In this document: piece after piece, positions 1 through 8,443 of the stretch
Layout of the letters: every line of letters begins with the position of its first letter
Numbering within the stretch: the stretch's first letter is position 1
Assembly: GCA_020633495.1 (NCBI GenBank)
Contig: JACKDR010000017.1
Span: 1-64,000 of the forward strand
DNA from: Kofleriaceae bacterium
GTDB lineage: Bacteria; Myxococcota_A; Polyangia; Haliangiales; Haliangiaceae
Direction of reading: 5' to 3'
DNA: 64,000 nucleotides
The notes under the pieces: model-generated
What the model saw: only the letters and a program-made list of their open reading frames with translations
Told to the model about the DNA's origin: nothing
Databases searched by the model: none
Translations under genes and position numbers: made by a program

Positions 1-1258
1 CGCCGACGGCCTCGCGGTCGCGATCTACGTCGGCCCCGACCCGGCGGCGAAGGCCGGCCGCGCCCGCACCACCAGCGTCGCGCTGGTCGACGATCGCCGC
101 ACCGTCGAGATCGGCGCCGACGGCGTCCTCCACCTCGCCGAGGTCGCGCAGGGCATCGAGCTGGCGTCGCTGATCGTCGAGGCCCTCGACGACGCGCCGC
201 TGGATCTGCGCGGCTGCGCCCGCGAGGGCGGCCGCGACGCCGTCACCGGCGATCGCGAGGTCCGGCTCTTGACCGGGGAGGGCGTCGAGGTCCGCGGCCG
301 CCTGCGCGGCTCGTCGGACGGCCGCTGGGTGGTCGAGGACGGCGACGGCGCGGTCCACTTCGTCACCGGCGAGATCGAGCACCTGTGGATCGCCGACGCC
401 GGCGGCCTCGAGGTCCGCTGCCAGGTGGCGGCCGCGCCCGGCCGTCACCGGGTCCGGATCGCCTACGCCACCACCGATCTGGCGTGGACCGCCGCGTACC
501 GGGTCGACGTCGTCGCCGGCGCCGGCGTCGACGACGCCGCCCACGCCGCGCTGCAGCCGACCTACACGATCGCCGGCTCCGGCCTGCTGGGCGCGCGCCG
601 CGCCGAGGTCACGCTGCTGACCGGGCTGCCCGGCGGCGACGTCGCGCCGCGCGCGGCGTGGACCGGCGAGGTCGAGCTCGGCGCCGACGCGGTGTCGGTG
701 CTGGCGCCGGTCCACGAGGTCGACGTCGCGCTCGACTACGTCTACCGCGGCGCGGTGACGCACCCCGAGGACAACGCGCGCAACGGCTACTGGCGCGCGA
801 CCAGCGCGTCGGACGTGTGGCTGGCGATCGGCGTCGACCTCGACACCGCGCAGCGCCTCGCGGATCTGCCGGCCGGCCACGCCCTGGTGACCGTGACCCG
901 CGACGGCGTGTCGCGGCAGGGCCAGGCCGACTGGCCGGCGCCGTCCCTCGATCGGCCCCGGGGCTTCGACGTCTGGCTGTGGCCGGACGGCGACCTGGTG
1001 GGCTGGCGCGAGCGCAAGTCGCTGTACGACGACGGCCGCCGCCTGATCGAGCAGTACCTGTTCTCGGTGTCGAACGGCAGCACGCGCCCGATCAAGGTGT
1101 GGGTCGAGGAGGAGCTGCGCACCGGCGCCGCGTCCCGCGAGATCCGCAAGCAGTGGCCGCGCAAGGCCCGCCGCCGCGGCGACGTGCTCCGTTACCCGGT
1201 CGAGGTCGCGCCCGGCAAGATCGAGCGGCTGGGCTTCGAAGCCGAATACGTCTGGTGA
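1..1258 (+). CDS. DUF4139-like protein, 5' end outside window
   Basis: The reading frame is open from base 2 to the TGA ending at 1258, so the N-terminus lies upstream of the window; the TTG at 269 is only an internal codon. The visible part (about 418 residues) is Ala/Asp/Val-rich with alternating beta-strand patterns and no membrane segment. The C-terminal third runs from a segment on the frame of the protein sugar-free core (YLFSVSNGSTRP, then W...VLRYPVEVAPGKIERL and a final EYVW). That layout matches the end of DUF4139/mucoidy-inhibitor-A-like proteins, which finish with an extended beta domain and a terminal aromatic residue. The family has no defined biochemical role. The family call is by eye and moderate; function is unknown. 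Confidence 0.5.
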   Translation, partial: ADGLAVAIYVGPDPAAKAGRARTTSVALVDDRRTVEIGADGVLHLAEVAQGIELASLIVEALDDAPLDLRGCAREGGRDAVTGDREVRLLTGEGVEVRGRLRGSSDGRWVVEDGDGAVHFVTGEIEHLWIADAGGLEVRCQVAAAPGRHRVRIAYATTDLAWTAAYRVDVVAGAGVDDAAHAALQPTYTIAGSGLLGARRAEVTLLTGLPGGDVAPRAAWTGEVELGADAVSVLAPVHEVDVALDYVYRGAVTHPEDNARNGYWRATSASDVWLAIGVDLDTAQRLADLPAGHALVTVTRDGVSRQGQADWPAPSLDRPRGFDVWLWPDGDLVGWRERKSLYDDGRRLIEQYLFSVSNGSTRPIKVWVEEELRTGAASREIRKQWPRKARRRGDVLRYPVEVAPGKIERLGFEAEYVW

Positions 1259-1344
1259 GTTGGCCGCCGCGGCCGGGAGTGACTGTCCGGTGCCCGGACC
1301 ATGTTTCCGTGTGCTAGCACTCCCATCCCGCACAGGCTTCTGGT

Positions 1345-1884
1345 ATGACGCGCTCCCAGGCCCCGAGCTGGCTGCCGCGTCGTCCCATGGCCAAATCCTC
1401 CCGTCGCGACCTTCGTACTCTCCTGCTCGTCCCGCAGCACGATCTCACCACGCAGATCGATGCCCGCATGGGCAAGGTCGGCTTCCCGGCGTTGCGGCCC
1501 ACCCAGGCCCAGCTGCTGGCGATGGTCGAGCCCTCCGGCGTGCGGCTGACCGACCTGGTCGGCGCCACCAAGCTGCCCAAGCAGACCCTCGGTGACATGG
1601 TCGACGACCTCGAGGCCCAGCGCCTGGTCGAGCGCTACCCCGATCCCGAGCACGGCGTGATCAAGCGAGTCCGCCTCGGCCCGCGCGGCAAGGCGCTGGC
1701 GAGCGAGGTTCGCAAGGTCTCCGACGCCACCGAGGCCCGCTGGGCCAAGGTGCTGGGCAAGACCAAGATGCGGACGCTGCGGACGCTCCTCGAGGAGCTC
1801 GCCGACGGCCTGCAGGACGACGGCGGGTCGAAGCGCGACGGCGGGTCCAAGCGCGACGGCGTCCGGCCGCGCAAGCGCCGCTAG
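1345..1884 (+). CDS. MarR-family transcriptional regulator
   Basis: This 179-residue protein carries a winged helix-turn-helix of MarR type: a helix bundle (LLLVPQHDLTTQIDARM), the recognition segment (VRLTDLVGATKLPKQTLGDM), and a wing with conserved DPEH...RVRLGPRGKAL, the usual D-x-R/x-K-x-x-x-LT-x-x-G position. It would act as a cytoplasmic DNA-binding homodimer; the ligand is unknown. The ATG at 1345 gives a 14-residue lead and the ATG at 1387 (MAKSSRRDL) is an equally good start; neither has a clear Shine-Dalgarno. The C-terminus contains a tandem DNA repeat of about 18 bases (around 1822-1857) encoding DGGSKR twice, then a basic tail. The upstream gene ends 86 bases before it on the same strand. 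Confidence 0.8.
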   Translation: MTRSQAPSWLPRRPMAKSSRRDLRTLLLVPQHDLTTQIDARMGKVGFPALRPTQAQLLAMVEPSGVRLTDLVGATKLPKQTLGDMVDDLEAQRLVERYPDPEHGVIKRVRLGPRGKALASEVRKVSDATEARWAKVLGKTKMRTLRTLLEELADGLQDDGGSKRDGGSKRDGVRPRKRR

Positions 1885-1936
1885 CGGGTCGCGGCCCGCG
1901 ACGCGCACCGCCCGCTGGCCGGACCGCGGGCCGCGG

Positions 1937-2851
1937 TCACGACGGCGTGCGCGGCACCACGCGCAGGCGGTAGCCGAAGCGGTGGCGCGACTCGACGAGG
2001 TCGCCGACCCCGGCGCGCACCAAGGTGCGCCGGACCCGCCGCACCAGCTGCTTGACGTGGTTCTCGGTCGGCTCGCGGGTGTCCCACGACAGCGCGCCGA
2101 TCAGCTCGGAGCTGCGGACGAAGCCGCGCACCTGGCCGGGCTGGTGGGCCTCGTCGGCCATGCGCCGGATCAGCAGCTGCACCAGCTCGAGCTGGGTGGC
2201 GGTGAGCTGGACCTGGGCGCCCGCGATCTCGAGCAGGCCGCCGCCGCCGCCGGTGGGCTCGACGACCCGCAGCTCCATCTCGGGCATGCCGACGTCGGTG
2301 TCCTCGCGGTCGTCGAGCATGTCGGCGAGCTCCGGCGGGCGCTCCTCGGTGAGATCGACCGGCACCGGCAGCGCCGCGACCCGCTCGGCGGGGCGGATCG
2401 TGCTGATGCCGTCGGGGTCGACGTGGATCTCGGGCAGCTGCTCGGCGCCCTCGACGAAGTAGAAGCTGACCTGGCCGATGCCGATCCGGGCGCCGTGGCG
2501 GACCGGCGCGGTGCCGACGACCGGCTGATCGTCGACCCAGGTCCCGTTCGACGAGCCGAGGTCGTGCAGCACCCAGCCGCCGTCGCCGCGGCCGAGCTCG
2601 GCGTGGCGGCGCGAGATCGAGCCGTCGAAGATGCCGACGCCCGGGGTCTCGAGGTGGCGGCCGATCGTGTTGTGGGCGTCGAGCGCGTGCGGGCGCCCCC
2701 ACACGTCGACCAGGGCGACCCCGGCGGGCTCGAAGCCGGCCTCGACGATCTGGTCGGGCAGGAGCCCGGGCGGCGAGGCGAGCTCGTCGCGGCAGTCCTC
2801 GCACAGGACCCCGACCGTCGCCACGGAACGATCACACACGGCGCAACGCAT
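1937..2851 (-). CDS. FHA-domain protein with N-terminal zinc ribbon and C-terminal winged helix
   Basis: The 304-residue product starts with two CxxC pairs (Cys3/6 and Cys17/20), probably a small zinc ribbon. Residues about 40-130 form a forkhead-associated domain with the hallmark GRH, SRRHA and SSNGTWV motifs, which bind phosphothreonine peptides. Residues about 205-300 look like an OmpR-type winged helix (LTATQLELVQLL, then a C-terminal ESRHRFGYRL wing). It is therefore likely a transcription factor or scaffold that responds to Ser/Thr phosphorylation; a kinase gene lies about 1.1 kb away, divergently. The C-terminal DNA-binding call is less certain than the FHA call. Confidence 0.8.
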   Translation of the reverse strand: MRCAVCDRSVATVGVLCEDCRDELASPPGLLPDQIVEAGFEPAGVALVDVWGRPHALDAHNTIGRHLETPGVGIFDGSISRRHAELGRGDGGWVLHDLGSSNGTWVDDQPVVGTAPVRHGARIGIGQVSFYFVEGAEQLPEIHVDPDGISTIRPAERVAALPVPVDLTEERPPELADMLDDREDTDVGMPEMELRVVEPTGGGGGLLEIAGAQVQLTATQLELVQLLIRRMADEAHQPGQVRGFVRSSELIGALSWDTREPTENHVKQLVRRVRRTLVRAGVGDLVESRHRFGYRLRVVPRTPS

Positions 2852-2906
2852 CAGCCGGGCGAGGATAGCGCGGTCGCCGGCCCGACGCCGGGCCCCGGGG
2901 CGATGA

Positions 2907-3890
2907 TCACCGCTCGAACGCCTTGTAGCGCTTGCCCTCGACCGGCTCCTCGCGGATCCGCGGCGCGATCTGCAGCTCGAACGGGAACGACGTCGAGCCC
3001 AGGCCGTCCGCCGACGACGTCATGACCTGGAAGTGCAGGTGCGGCGTCGTCGAGAACCCGGTGTCGCCGCTGCGCGCGATGAACTGACCGCGCGACACCC
3101 GCTCGCCGGGCCGGACCCCGACGCCGCCGGGCGCCAGGTGCATGTACTGGCCGAGCGTGCCGTCGTCGTGCAGCAGCAGCACGAAGTTGGTGTGGTCGTA
3201 GTCGGTCCACTCGTCGGTGGTGCCGTGGCCGGTGACCTGATCGTTGACCGCGACGACCAGGCCGTCGCGCGCCGCCACCACCGGGGTGTCGATCGGGCAC
3301 GCGAAGTCGACGGCGTAGTAGTTGGAGCCGCGGTGCGAGAACGTGCCGCCGAAGCCCTGGATGACCGCGTGCTTCTCGCCGGCGACGAACGGGATCGCGT
3401 AGGCGTACGGCTCGGGGCTCGCGGTCGGGTCGCCGAACTGGGCCTTGAAGTCGAGGTAGCGGTAGAACGGCTGCCGGGTGTCGGCGATCGTGAACGTCGC
3501 GAGCACCTCGGTGGGGCCGGGGGCGCCGACGTCGAGCGCCGGCGTCAGCGTGACGACGCCGGCGGTGTCGCCGTCGGGGATCAGGTTGCCGAGGTCGCGC
3601 ACGCTCCACGCGATCGTGATCGGGACGATGTAGCCGTTGCGCGCGGTCTGGATGACGCGGCCGTCCTGCCAGCGCATCTCGAAGTGGACGTGGCCGCCGT
3701 CGAAGACCAGATCGTCGACCTCGTGGGCGAGCTCGCCCCAGGTCGCGGGATCGGCGGGCGCGGCCGCCGGCCGCGGTGGGGTCAGGCCGGGCGGCGCGGC
3801 GCGGCGCCACGCCACCGGGGGCGGCGGCAGGCCCGTCGCGCAGGACGCGACCAGCGAGGCGGCGAGCGCGGCGAGCACGACCCGGGGCAC
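2907..3890 (-). CDS. M23-type peptidase-fold lipoprotein
   Basis: I chose the GTG at 3890 because it gives a lipoprotein signal (VPRVVLAALAASLVASC, with Cys17 as the lipidated residue); the longer open frame to 3992 has no signal and would overlap the divergent kinase start. The mature protein (327 residues in total) has an N-terminal beta domain and a C-terminal LytM/M23 fold with SHRG...AVDFA and the PHLHF (HxH) zinc motif. Members cut or bind peptidoglycan peptide cross-links in the periplasm. The metal ligands appear intact, so it may be active. It sits convergently behind the FHA gene and diverges from the kinase gene at 3956, with about 65 bases between the two starts. Confidence 0.75.
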   Translation of the reverse strand: MPRVVLAALAASLVASCATGLPPPPVAWRRAAPPGLTPPRPAAAPADPATWGELAHEVDDLVFDGGHVHFEMRWQDGRVIQTARNGYIVPITIAWSVRDLGNLIPDGDTAGVVTLTPALDVGAPGPTEVLATFTIADTRQPFYRYLDFKAQFGDPTASPEPYAYAIPFVAGEKHAVIQGFGGTFSHRGSNYYAVDFACPIDTPVVAARDGLVVAVNDQVTGHGTTDEWTDYDHTNFVLLLHDDGTLGQYMHLAPGGVGVRPGERVSRGQFIARSGDTGFSTTPHLHFQVMTSSADGLGSTSFPFELQIAPRIREEPVEGKRYKAFER

Positions 3891-3955
3891 TGGATCGAGG
3901 CTACCAGCGCGCGCGGGTTGCGGCCACGGCGCGGTCGTGGCGATATGCTCCGACC

Positions 3956-5463
3956 GTGACCGTCGAGCTCGACGACACCGTCGCCGCTGCACACACCGTC
4001 ACCGACGCCGGCGGGCCACCCCCGCGGCTGGCGCCGTCGAGTGTGGCGCCGGGCACGGTCCTGGCGCACTTCCGCATCGACGCGCCGATCGGCCGCGGCG
4101 GCATGGGCGAGGTGTGGCGCGCCACCGACCTCGCGCTCGATCGCCCGGTCGCGCTCAAGGTGCTGCCGGCGGCGGTGGCGCGCGACGAGGGCCGGCGCGA
4201 GCGGCTGTTCCGCGAGGCGCGGTCCCAGGCTCGCCTCCAGCACCCCAACGTCTGCCACATCTACTACGTCGGCCGGCAGGACGGCGTCGTCTTCTTCGCG
4301 ATGGAGGAGGTGGTGGGCGAGAGCCTGGCCGAGCGGCTGGCGCGTGGCCCGCTGCCGCCCGCCGAGGCGGTCGAGCTGATCCGCCAGGCGGCGCTGGGCC
4401 TGCGCGAGGCGCACCGGCACGGCTTCACCCACCGCGACGTCAAGCCGTCGAACCTGATGGTCGATCGCGAGGGCCGGGTCAAGGTCGTCGACTTCGGCCT
4501 GGTCAAGGCCGCGGCCACCGGCGGCGCCGCGGCGCGCGCGCCGCCGACGCCGCCGACGCCGCCGCCGACGTCGGGGCCGACGGTGGTGGCGTCGCGGCGG
4601 CCGACGCCGACGCCGACGCCGGCAGCGCCGCGGCGACCGCGATGGTCGGCACGCCGCTGTACATGGCGCCGGAGCAGGCGGCGGGCCGCGTCGTCGACGC
4701 GCGCGCCGACATCTACGCGCTCGGCGCGACCCTGCACCACCTGGTGTCGGGGCGGCCGCCCTTCGACGGCGCCTCGATGGACGAGCTGCTGAGCCGGCAC
4801 CGCGACGAGCCGCGGCCGCGCCTCGACGTCGGCGGCGGCCGGCGTCGCACGCTGTCGGCGGTCGACGCGGTGGTGGCGCGGATGATGGCCAAGCGGCCCG
4901 AGGATCGCTTCGCCGACTACGACGCGCTGATCGCCGAGCTCGAGCGGGTGTCGCCGGCGCGGACCCGTCCCGCCGGCGCCGTCGTCCGCGCGATCGCCGC
5001 GGTGATCGACTTCATCCTGGTCGGCATCGTGGCGTCGCTGATCGCGCTGGTGCTCGGCGTCGACGACAACACGCCGCTGGTGATCGCGCTGGGCGCGCTC
5101 TACGTCGTGGTCGGGCTGGCGCGCTTCGGCACCACCGTCGGGCGCGCGCTGCTCGAGCTCGAGGTCGTGTCGGTCGCGGGCCGGCGACACCCCAGCTGGG
5201 GCCGCGCCGTGCTCCGGTTCGCCGTCGAGTACGGCCCGATGATGGCGACCGTGATCGTGCAGGGCATCCGCGACGTCGTCGGCGGCTGGCCGCTCGGCCT
5301 CGTCGCCGGGGTCATGCCCATCCTGGCGGTGTCCTGGGGCCTGGGCGAGATGCTGCGCGCCGCCTGGCGGTCGCCCGACAAGCGGACCCTGTGGGATCGC
5401 GCCGGCGGCACCATGGTCCGGTACCGGCGCGGCGCGCCGAGCGGGTGGGGGACCGCGCCGTGA
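3956..5463 (+). CDS. Ser/Thr protein kinase with C-terminal RDD membrane domain, frameshifted
   Basis: From the GTG at 3956 the frame encodes a Hanks-type kinase: glycine loop GRGGMGEV (residues 46-53), Lys68 in VALKVL, HRDVKPSN with Asp161, and DFG at 179-181. The frame then runs into Pro/Thr/Arg-rich nonsense, while the next frame continues as GTPLYMAPE, the DxYALG segment and the kinase C-lobe. It ends with an RDD domain containing at least three hydrophobic helices (about 4975-5350). The switch needs 2 extra bases or 1 missing base, and the most likely place is the GCGCGCGCG run at 4532-4541 or the GCCGAC repeats up to about 4625. Either the activation loop region is truly broken or this is a sequence error. 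The TGA overlaps the next start (GTGA). Kinase identity is certain; whether it is functional is not. Confidence 0.85.
4540..4632. repeat. GCC/GAC triplet-rich low-complexity tract in kinase activation loop
   Basis: This stretch is made of imperfect GCCGAC and CCGACG units. In one frame it reads as Pro/Thr, in the other as Asp/Ala. It lies between the DFG and APE motifs of the kinase gene, exactly where the reading frame changes. Such tracts are prone to both replication slippage and sequencing error. Confidence 0.7.
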
Positions 5464-5840
5464 GCCGTGGCCGATCCCCCGGGGTGGTGATCGCCTGGGC
5501 GCTGGTCGTGGCCCTGGCCGGCCCGGCGCGCGCCGACGTCCACGGCGTGCCGCTGCCCCGCGGCACCCGGGTCGACGCCGACACCGGGCGGCGGGTCTCC
5601 GGCAAGGGCTACCGGGACACCGTCGACTTCGTGCGCAAGTGGCTGTCCCGCAACGGCCTGGCCCACCGCCAGCTCGGCCCGTACCGGGTCCGCGGCGTCG
5701 ACGTCACCCGGTTCGTCAGCGAGGATCCGTCGACCCCGTGGCTGGCGATCCACGTCTGGCGGCAGGACGGCAAGACGTGGATCGCCGTCATCGAACGACC
5801 CGCATCACCACCTCTTGACGAGGCGCCGCCCCGCGAGTAG
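5460..5840 (+). CDS. Small secreted protein of unknown function
   Basis: The GTG at 5460 overlaps the kinase stop codon (GTGA), which decides the start and implies translational coupling. The 126-residue product begins with a signal peptide (VVIAWALVVALAGPARA, cleavage after ARA near residue 25). The mature part of about 100 residues has conserved-looking GTRVD, GKGYRDTVDFVRKWL and WLAIHVWRQDGKTWIAV segments and no cysteine. It is presumably periplasmic. No family was recognised. Its 3' end contains the promoter of the downstream tRNA genes. Confidence 0.6.
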   Translation: MSRGRSPGVVIAWALVVALAGPARADVHGVPLPRGTRVDADTGRRVSGKGYRDTVDFVRKWLSRNGLAHRQLGPYRVRGVDVTRFVSEDPSTPWLAIHVWRQDGKTWIAVIERPASPPLDEAPPRE

Positions 5841-5843
5841 AGA
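5815..5843 (+). promoter_or_regulatory. Sigma-70-type promoter for tRNA-Gln
   Basis: TTGACG (5815-5820) and TAGAGA (5838-5843) are spaced by 17 bases, upstream of tRNA-Gln at 5883. The -10 box overlaps the stop codon of the preceding gene. Confidence 0.6.
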
Positions 5844-5882
5844 AAGGGACCCCGCACCCAGAGCGGGGGGCTGAAAACCTAC

Positions 5883-5956
5883 TCGGGGATCGTCTAATGG
5901 CAGGACGTCAGACTCTGGATCTGACTATCAAGGTTCGAATCCTTGTCCCCGAACCA
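5883..5956 (+). tRNA. tRNA-Gln (anticodon CTG)
   Basis: The acceptor stem TCGGGGA (5883-5889) pairs perfectly with TCCCCGA (5946-5952), followed by discriminator A and an encoded CCA (5954-5956). The anticodon stem TCAGA/TCTGA closes a seven-base loop CTCTGGA, giving anticodon CTG, which reads the Gln codon CAG. The T arm contains GGTTCGAATCC. A complete cloverleaf can be drawn. It is the first of two tandem tRNA genes. Confidence 0.95.
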
Positions 5957-5972
5957 AGCGTCATCACAGGTC

Positions 5973-6001
5973 TTGACCTGAAGCAGCGCTGCCGCTACAA
6001 G
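5973..6001 (+). promoter_or_regulatory. Sigma-70-type promoter for tRNA-Glu
   Basis: TTGACC (5973-5978) and TACAAG (5996-6001) are spaced by 17 bases, ending 11 bases before tRNA-Glu. This suggests tRNA-Glu has its own promoter in addition to read-through from tRNA-Gln. Confidence 0.5.
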
Positions 6002-6012
6002 AGCGGTTCACC

Positions 6013-6065
<53 letters not shown>

Positions 6066-6087
<22 letters not shown>

Positions 6088-7682
6088 CACGTTCGGGACC
6101 AAGGTCCCACAAGTTCCCGTAAGTTAGCGGCTCCCTGGATTCTCCAGATGTGACGCCGCCCGGCCTGGACCGGCGTCAGCCGTAGGCCGTCTGGGAAGAG
6201 GGTCCTGAGGACCTGTCGCAGCTGAGCTGGCTGCGTTAGCGCCTCGCGGAGGTCCTGGAGCTTCGCCACCGCCGCGGACTCGACCTGGTCCACCAGGGCC
6301 GAGATCTCGCCCGGGGTCCGCCGGGCCGCCTCGATCTGGGCCTGGAGCGTCCGCATCCGGGCCGAGCGGTGCTGCAGCTCGGTGACCAGCTCGGGCACGT
6401 CGTCCGCCATCGCCACGGCGCGCGCCAGGCGCTTCTGCTCGGCGCGGACCACCTTCAGCTCGTCCTCGAGCCCGCGGACATCGGCGTCCGCCCGGGGCAT
6501 CTGCGTGGCGATCTGACCGCGGATCGTGCGGACGACCGTCTCCAGCGTGTCCGGGGTCAGGACGTGCTCCTGGACGTAGTCCAGCAGCGCGCCCTCGACC
6601 TCTTCCATGGGCTGGTGCACGCCCACCGGGCACACCGCGCGCCCACGCTCCTTGTGGCGGATGCACCCGTAGCCGCGGACGCGCCGGGTGCCGTTGCGGG
6701 TCCACGACGCGCCGATGGTGCCGCCACAGGTGCCACAGCGGGCGATCCCGGTCAGCGCGAACTTGGGCGGCGGCTTGCCCTGGCGCTCGGACGGCCCCCG
6801 TGTCGTGAATCGCGCCTGCACGGCGAACCAGACCTCGTCCTCGACGATCCGCCACTCGGGGAGATCGGTGGTGATGATCTCGCTCGGGTCGGCCTTGACC
6901 CGCAGGACGTTGCCGTTGCGGCGGACCTTCTTGAGCTTGCCGTGGACGTACAAGCCGCGGTAGCGCGGGTTGAGCAGCATCGCCCGGATGCAGGTCGGTG
7001 CCCACGATCCCGTGCCGCGCCGACCGGCGCTGGGCGGCGGCACGCCCTCCGCGTTGAGGCTGTGCGCGATCTGCTTGAGGCCGCGCTCGGCCAGGTAGTC
7101 GTCGTAGATGCGACGGACGACGGCGGCCTGCTCGGGGTCGACCACCGCGATCGTGTAGCTGCGGCCGACCTCGTCGCGCTTGCGCTCCAGCCGGTAGCCG
7201 TAGCACCTGCCCCCGGCGATCCGCCCGCTGCGGACGCGCGAGCGCAGCGCCTCGCGGGTGCGCGATCGGATGGCCTCGAGCTCCATCTGGTGCCCGGTGC
7301 CCTGGATGAACGTGGTCGCCTGGTCGATCGCGTTGGCGAACTGCACCTCCTGGCCGGTGACGTAGTAGAAGAGCCGGCAGCCGCGGTCACGGACCAGATC
7401 GCGGACGACCAGCGTCACCTCGATGGCGTCACGGCCGAGGCGGGACTGATCGCGGCAGACGATCACGTCGCCCGGGGCCGCCTCGGCGAGGAGCTGCCGC
7501 AGGCCGACGCGGCTGTGAAAGTCGTCGCCGGTCTTGCCGTCGTCGACGTACTCGACCACGGCATGGTCGGCCAGGCCGATCCGGGCGAGGAACTCGCGGC
7601 AGCCCGCGCCCTGCACATCGAGGCTGAACTGCTGCTTGCCCTCGTCGTTCTTGGAGCGTCGTCGGTAGGTGCGAACGATCAT
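6066..7682 (-). CDS. Large serine recombinase (site-specific integrase)
   Basis: The 538-residue protein has a resolvase domain with the YRRRS motif (nucleophile Ser10), SLDVQ, DDGKTG (47-52) and DQSRLGRDAIEV (78-89). It is followed by a recombinase domain (about 160-290), a zinc ribbon with Cys316, Cys319, Cys340 and Cys351, and a C-terminal coiled coil. This is the architecture of phage and island integrases that form a 5'-phosphoserine DNA link. I use the ATG at 7682 because the catalytic domain begins there and it overlaps the upstream stop (ATGA); the longer frame to 7934 is a shadow. The last codons lie inside tRNA-Glu, consistent with gene and attachment site travelling together. Confidence 0.95.
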
Positions 7683-7885
7683 CGCTTCGTCCTCCGGGAA
7701 GTCGTCTTCTGTTGCTGCGCGAGCAGGCGGATCGCCTCCTCGATCAGCGCGGTCTGGGTCGGCGGATCGTCGCGGTCGATGCCGAGCGCGATCCAGCCGT
7801 TCCTCGATGTCTCCGCCACCAGCTCGCGCAGCATGGCGTGCGCGGTGGCCGAGATCTTGATTGCCTGCCGTCCACTCCGTTCCAT
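7679..7885 (-). CDS. Small ribbon-helix-helix-like protein, coupled to the recombinase
   Basis: The 68-residue product starts with a short strand-like segment (RQAIKISATAHAML) followed by two helices (ELVAETSRNG and TQTALIEEAIRLLAQQQ) and a basic tail, a pattern resembling small MetJ/Arc-type DNA-binding proteins. Its TGA overlaps the recombinase ATG by four bases, so the two are translationally coupled. Position and size make it a candidate regulator or recombination directionality factor, but that is inference. No database family was recognised. Confidence 0.6.
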   Translation of the reverse strand: MERSGRQAIKISATAHAMLRELVAETSRNGWIALGIDRDDPPTQTALIEEAIRLLAQQQKTTSRRTKR

Positions 7886-7930
7886 CCCCGATCGCGTAAC
7901 ACGGCAGGGTGTTGGTGACCACCTGGGTGG

Positions 7931-8107
7931 TCACGGATCGTTGGCGGCGGTCACGCCTTGCTCGGCCAGGGCGAGCGCGACCAGCGTCCGGGCCAGCATG
8001 CTGGCGACCTGCCGCCGCCGTTCGTCGCTCGGGGCCGGCAGGTCGATCTGGGCGCGTCGCTCGGCGGTCTCGTCGTCGACGCTGTCGTCTCGCGCGACCT
8101 CGTTCAC
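7931..8107 (-). CDS. Small acidic hypothetical protein (58 aa)
   Basis: A GTG at 8107 overlaps the upstream stop codon (GTGA), which sets the start and rules out the longer open frame. The product is 58 residues, acidic at the N-terminus (VARDDSVDDETAERRAQID) and helical at the C-terminus (RRQVASMLARTLVALALAE). It has no membrane segment of normal length. Function is unknown; its place in the leftward operon suggests a role with its neighbours. Confidence 0.45.
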   Translation of the reverse strand: MNEVARDDSVDDETAERRAQIDLPAPSDERRRQVASMLARTLVALALAEQGVTAANDP

Positions 8108-8424
8108 GGCGTCCTCCTCCGCACCGGCAGCAGCGCGGGGCGGAAGGCCGCCGCCGATGCCGCCGTGGGCGCGTCCGCCGGCAGCATCGAGCGCAGTCGC
8201 GCGATCACGACGTCCAGGAGTTGATCGGCCGGGGGTGGCGTCACCTGCCCGACGGCGGGCAAAGGGGGCGGCGCGGGCTTGGACGACGCGGCGGCGGGCG
8301 CTGCAACGACCCCGTTCTCGAGGGCGGCGAGCACGGCGCGGCACGCGGTGGTGCCCGCCTCCTTCTGTTCAGCCGTCGCGGTGTCGCTACAGGCGATGCG
8401 GATGATGTCGAGCGTGGCTTCCAT
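8104..8424 (-). CDS. Hypothetical protein (106 aa)
   Basis: The ATG at 8424 is preceded by a strong AAGGAG seven bases upstream, which decides the start; the longer frame to 8619 overlaps the M23 gene. The protein has an N-terminal helical segment with two cysteines (RIACSDTATAEQKEAGTTAC), a Pro/Ala linker, a second helix (ADQLLDVVIARLRSM) and a basic end. No family is recognised. It is coupled to the 58-residue gene downstream. Confidence 0.55.
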   Translation of the reverse strand: MEATLDIIRIACSDTATAEQKEAGTTACRAVLAALENGVVAAPAAASSKPAPPPLPAVGQVTPPPADQLLDVVIARLRSMLPADAPTAASAAAFRPALLPVRRRTP

Positions 8425-8443
8425 GGCGCTCTCCTTGGGAGGT

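Noticed and set aside
6369..8405. 678-aa plus-strand open frame
   Set aside because: Antisense shadow of the serine recombinase, whose motifs are unmistakable.
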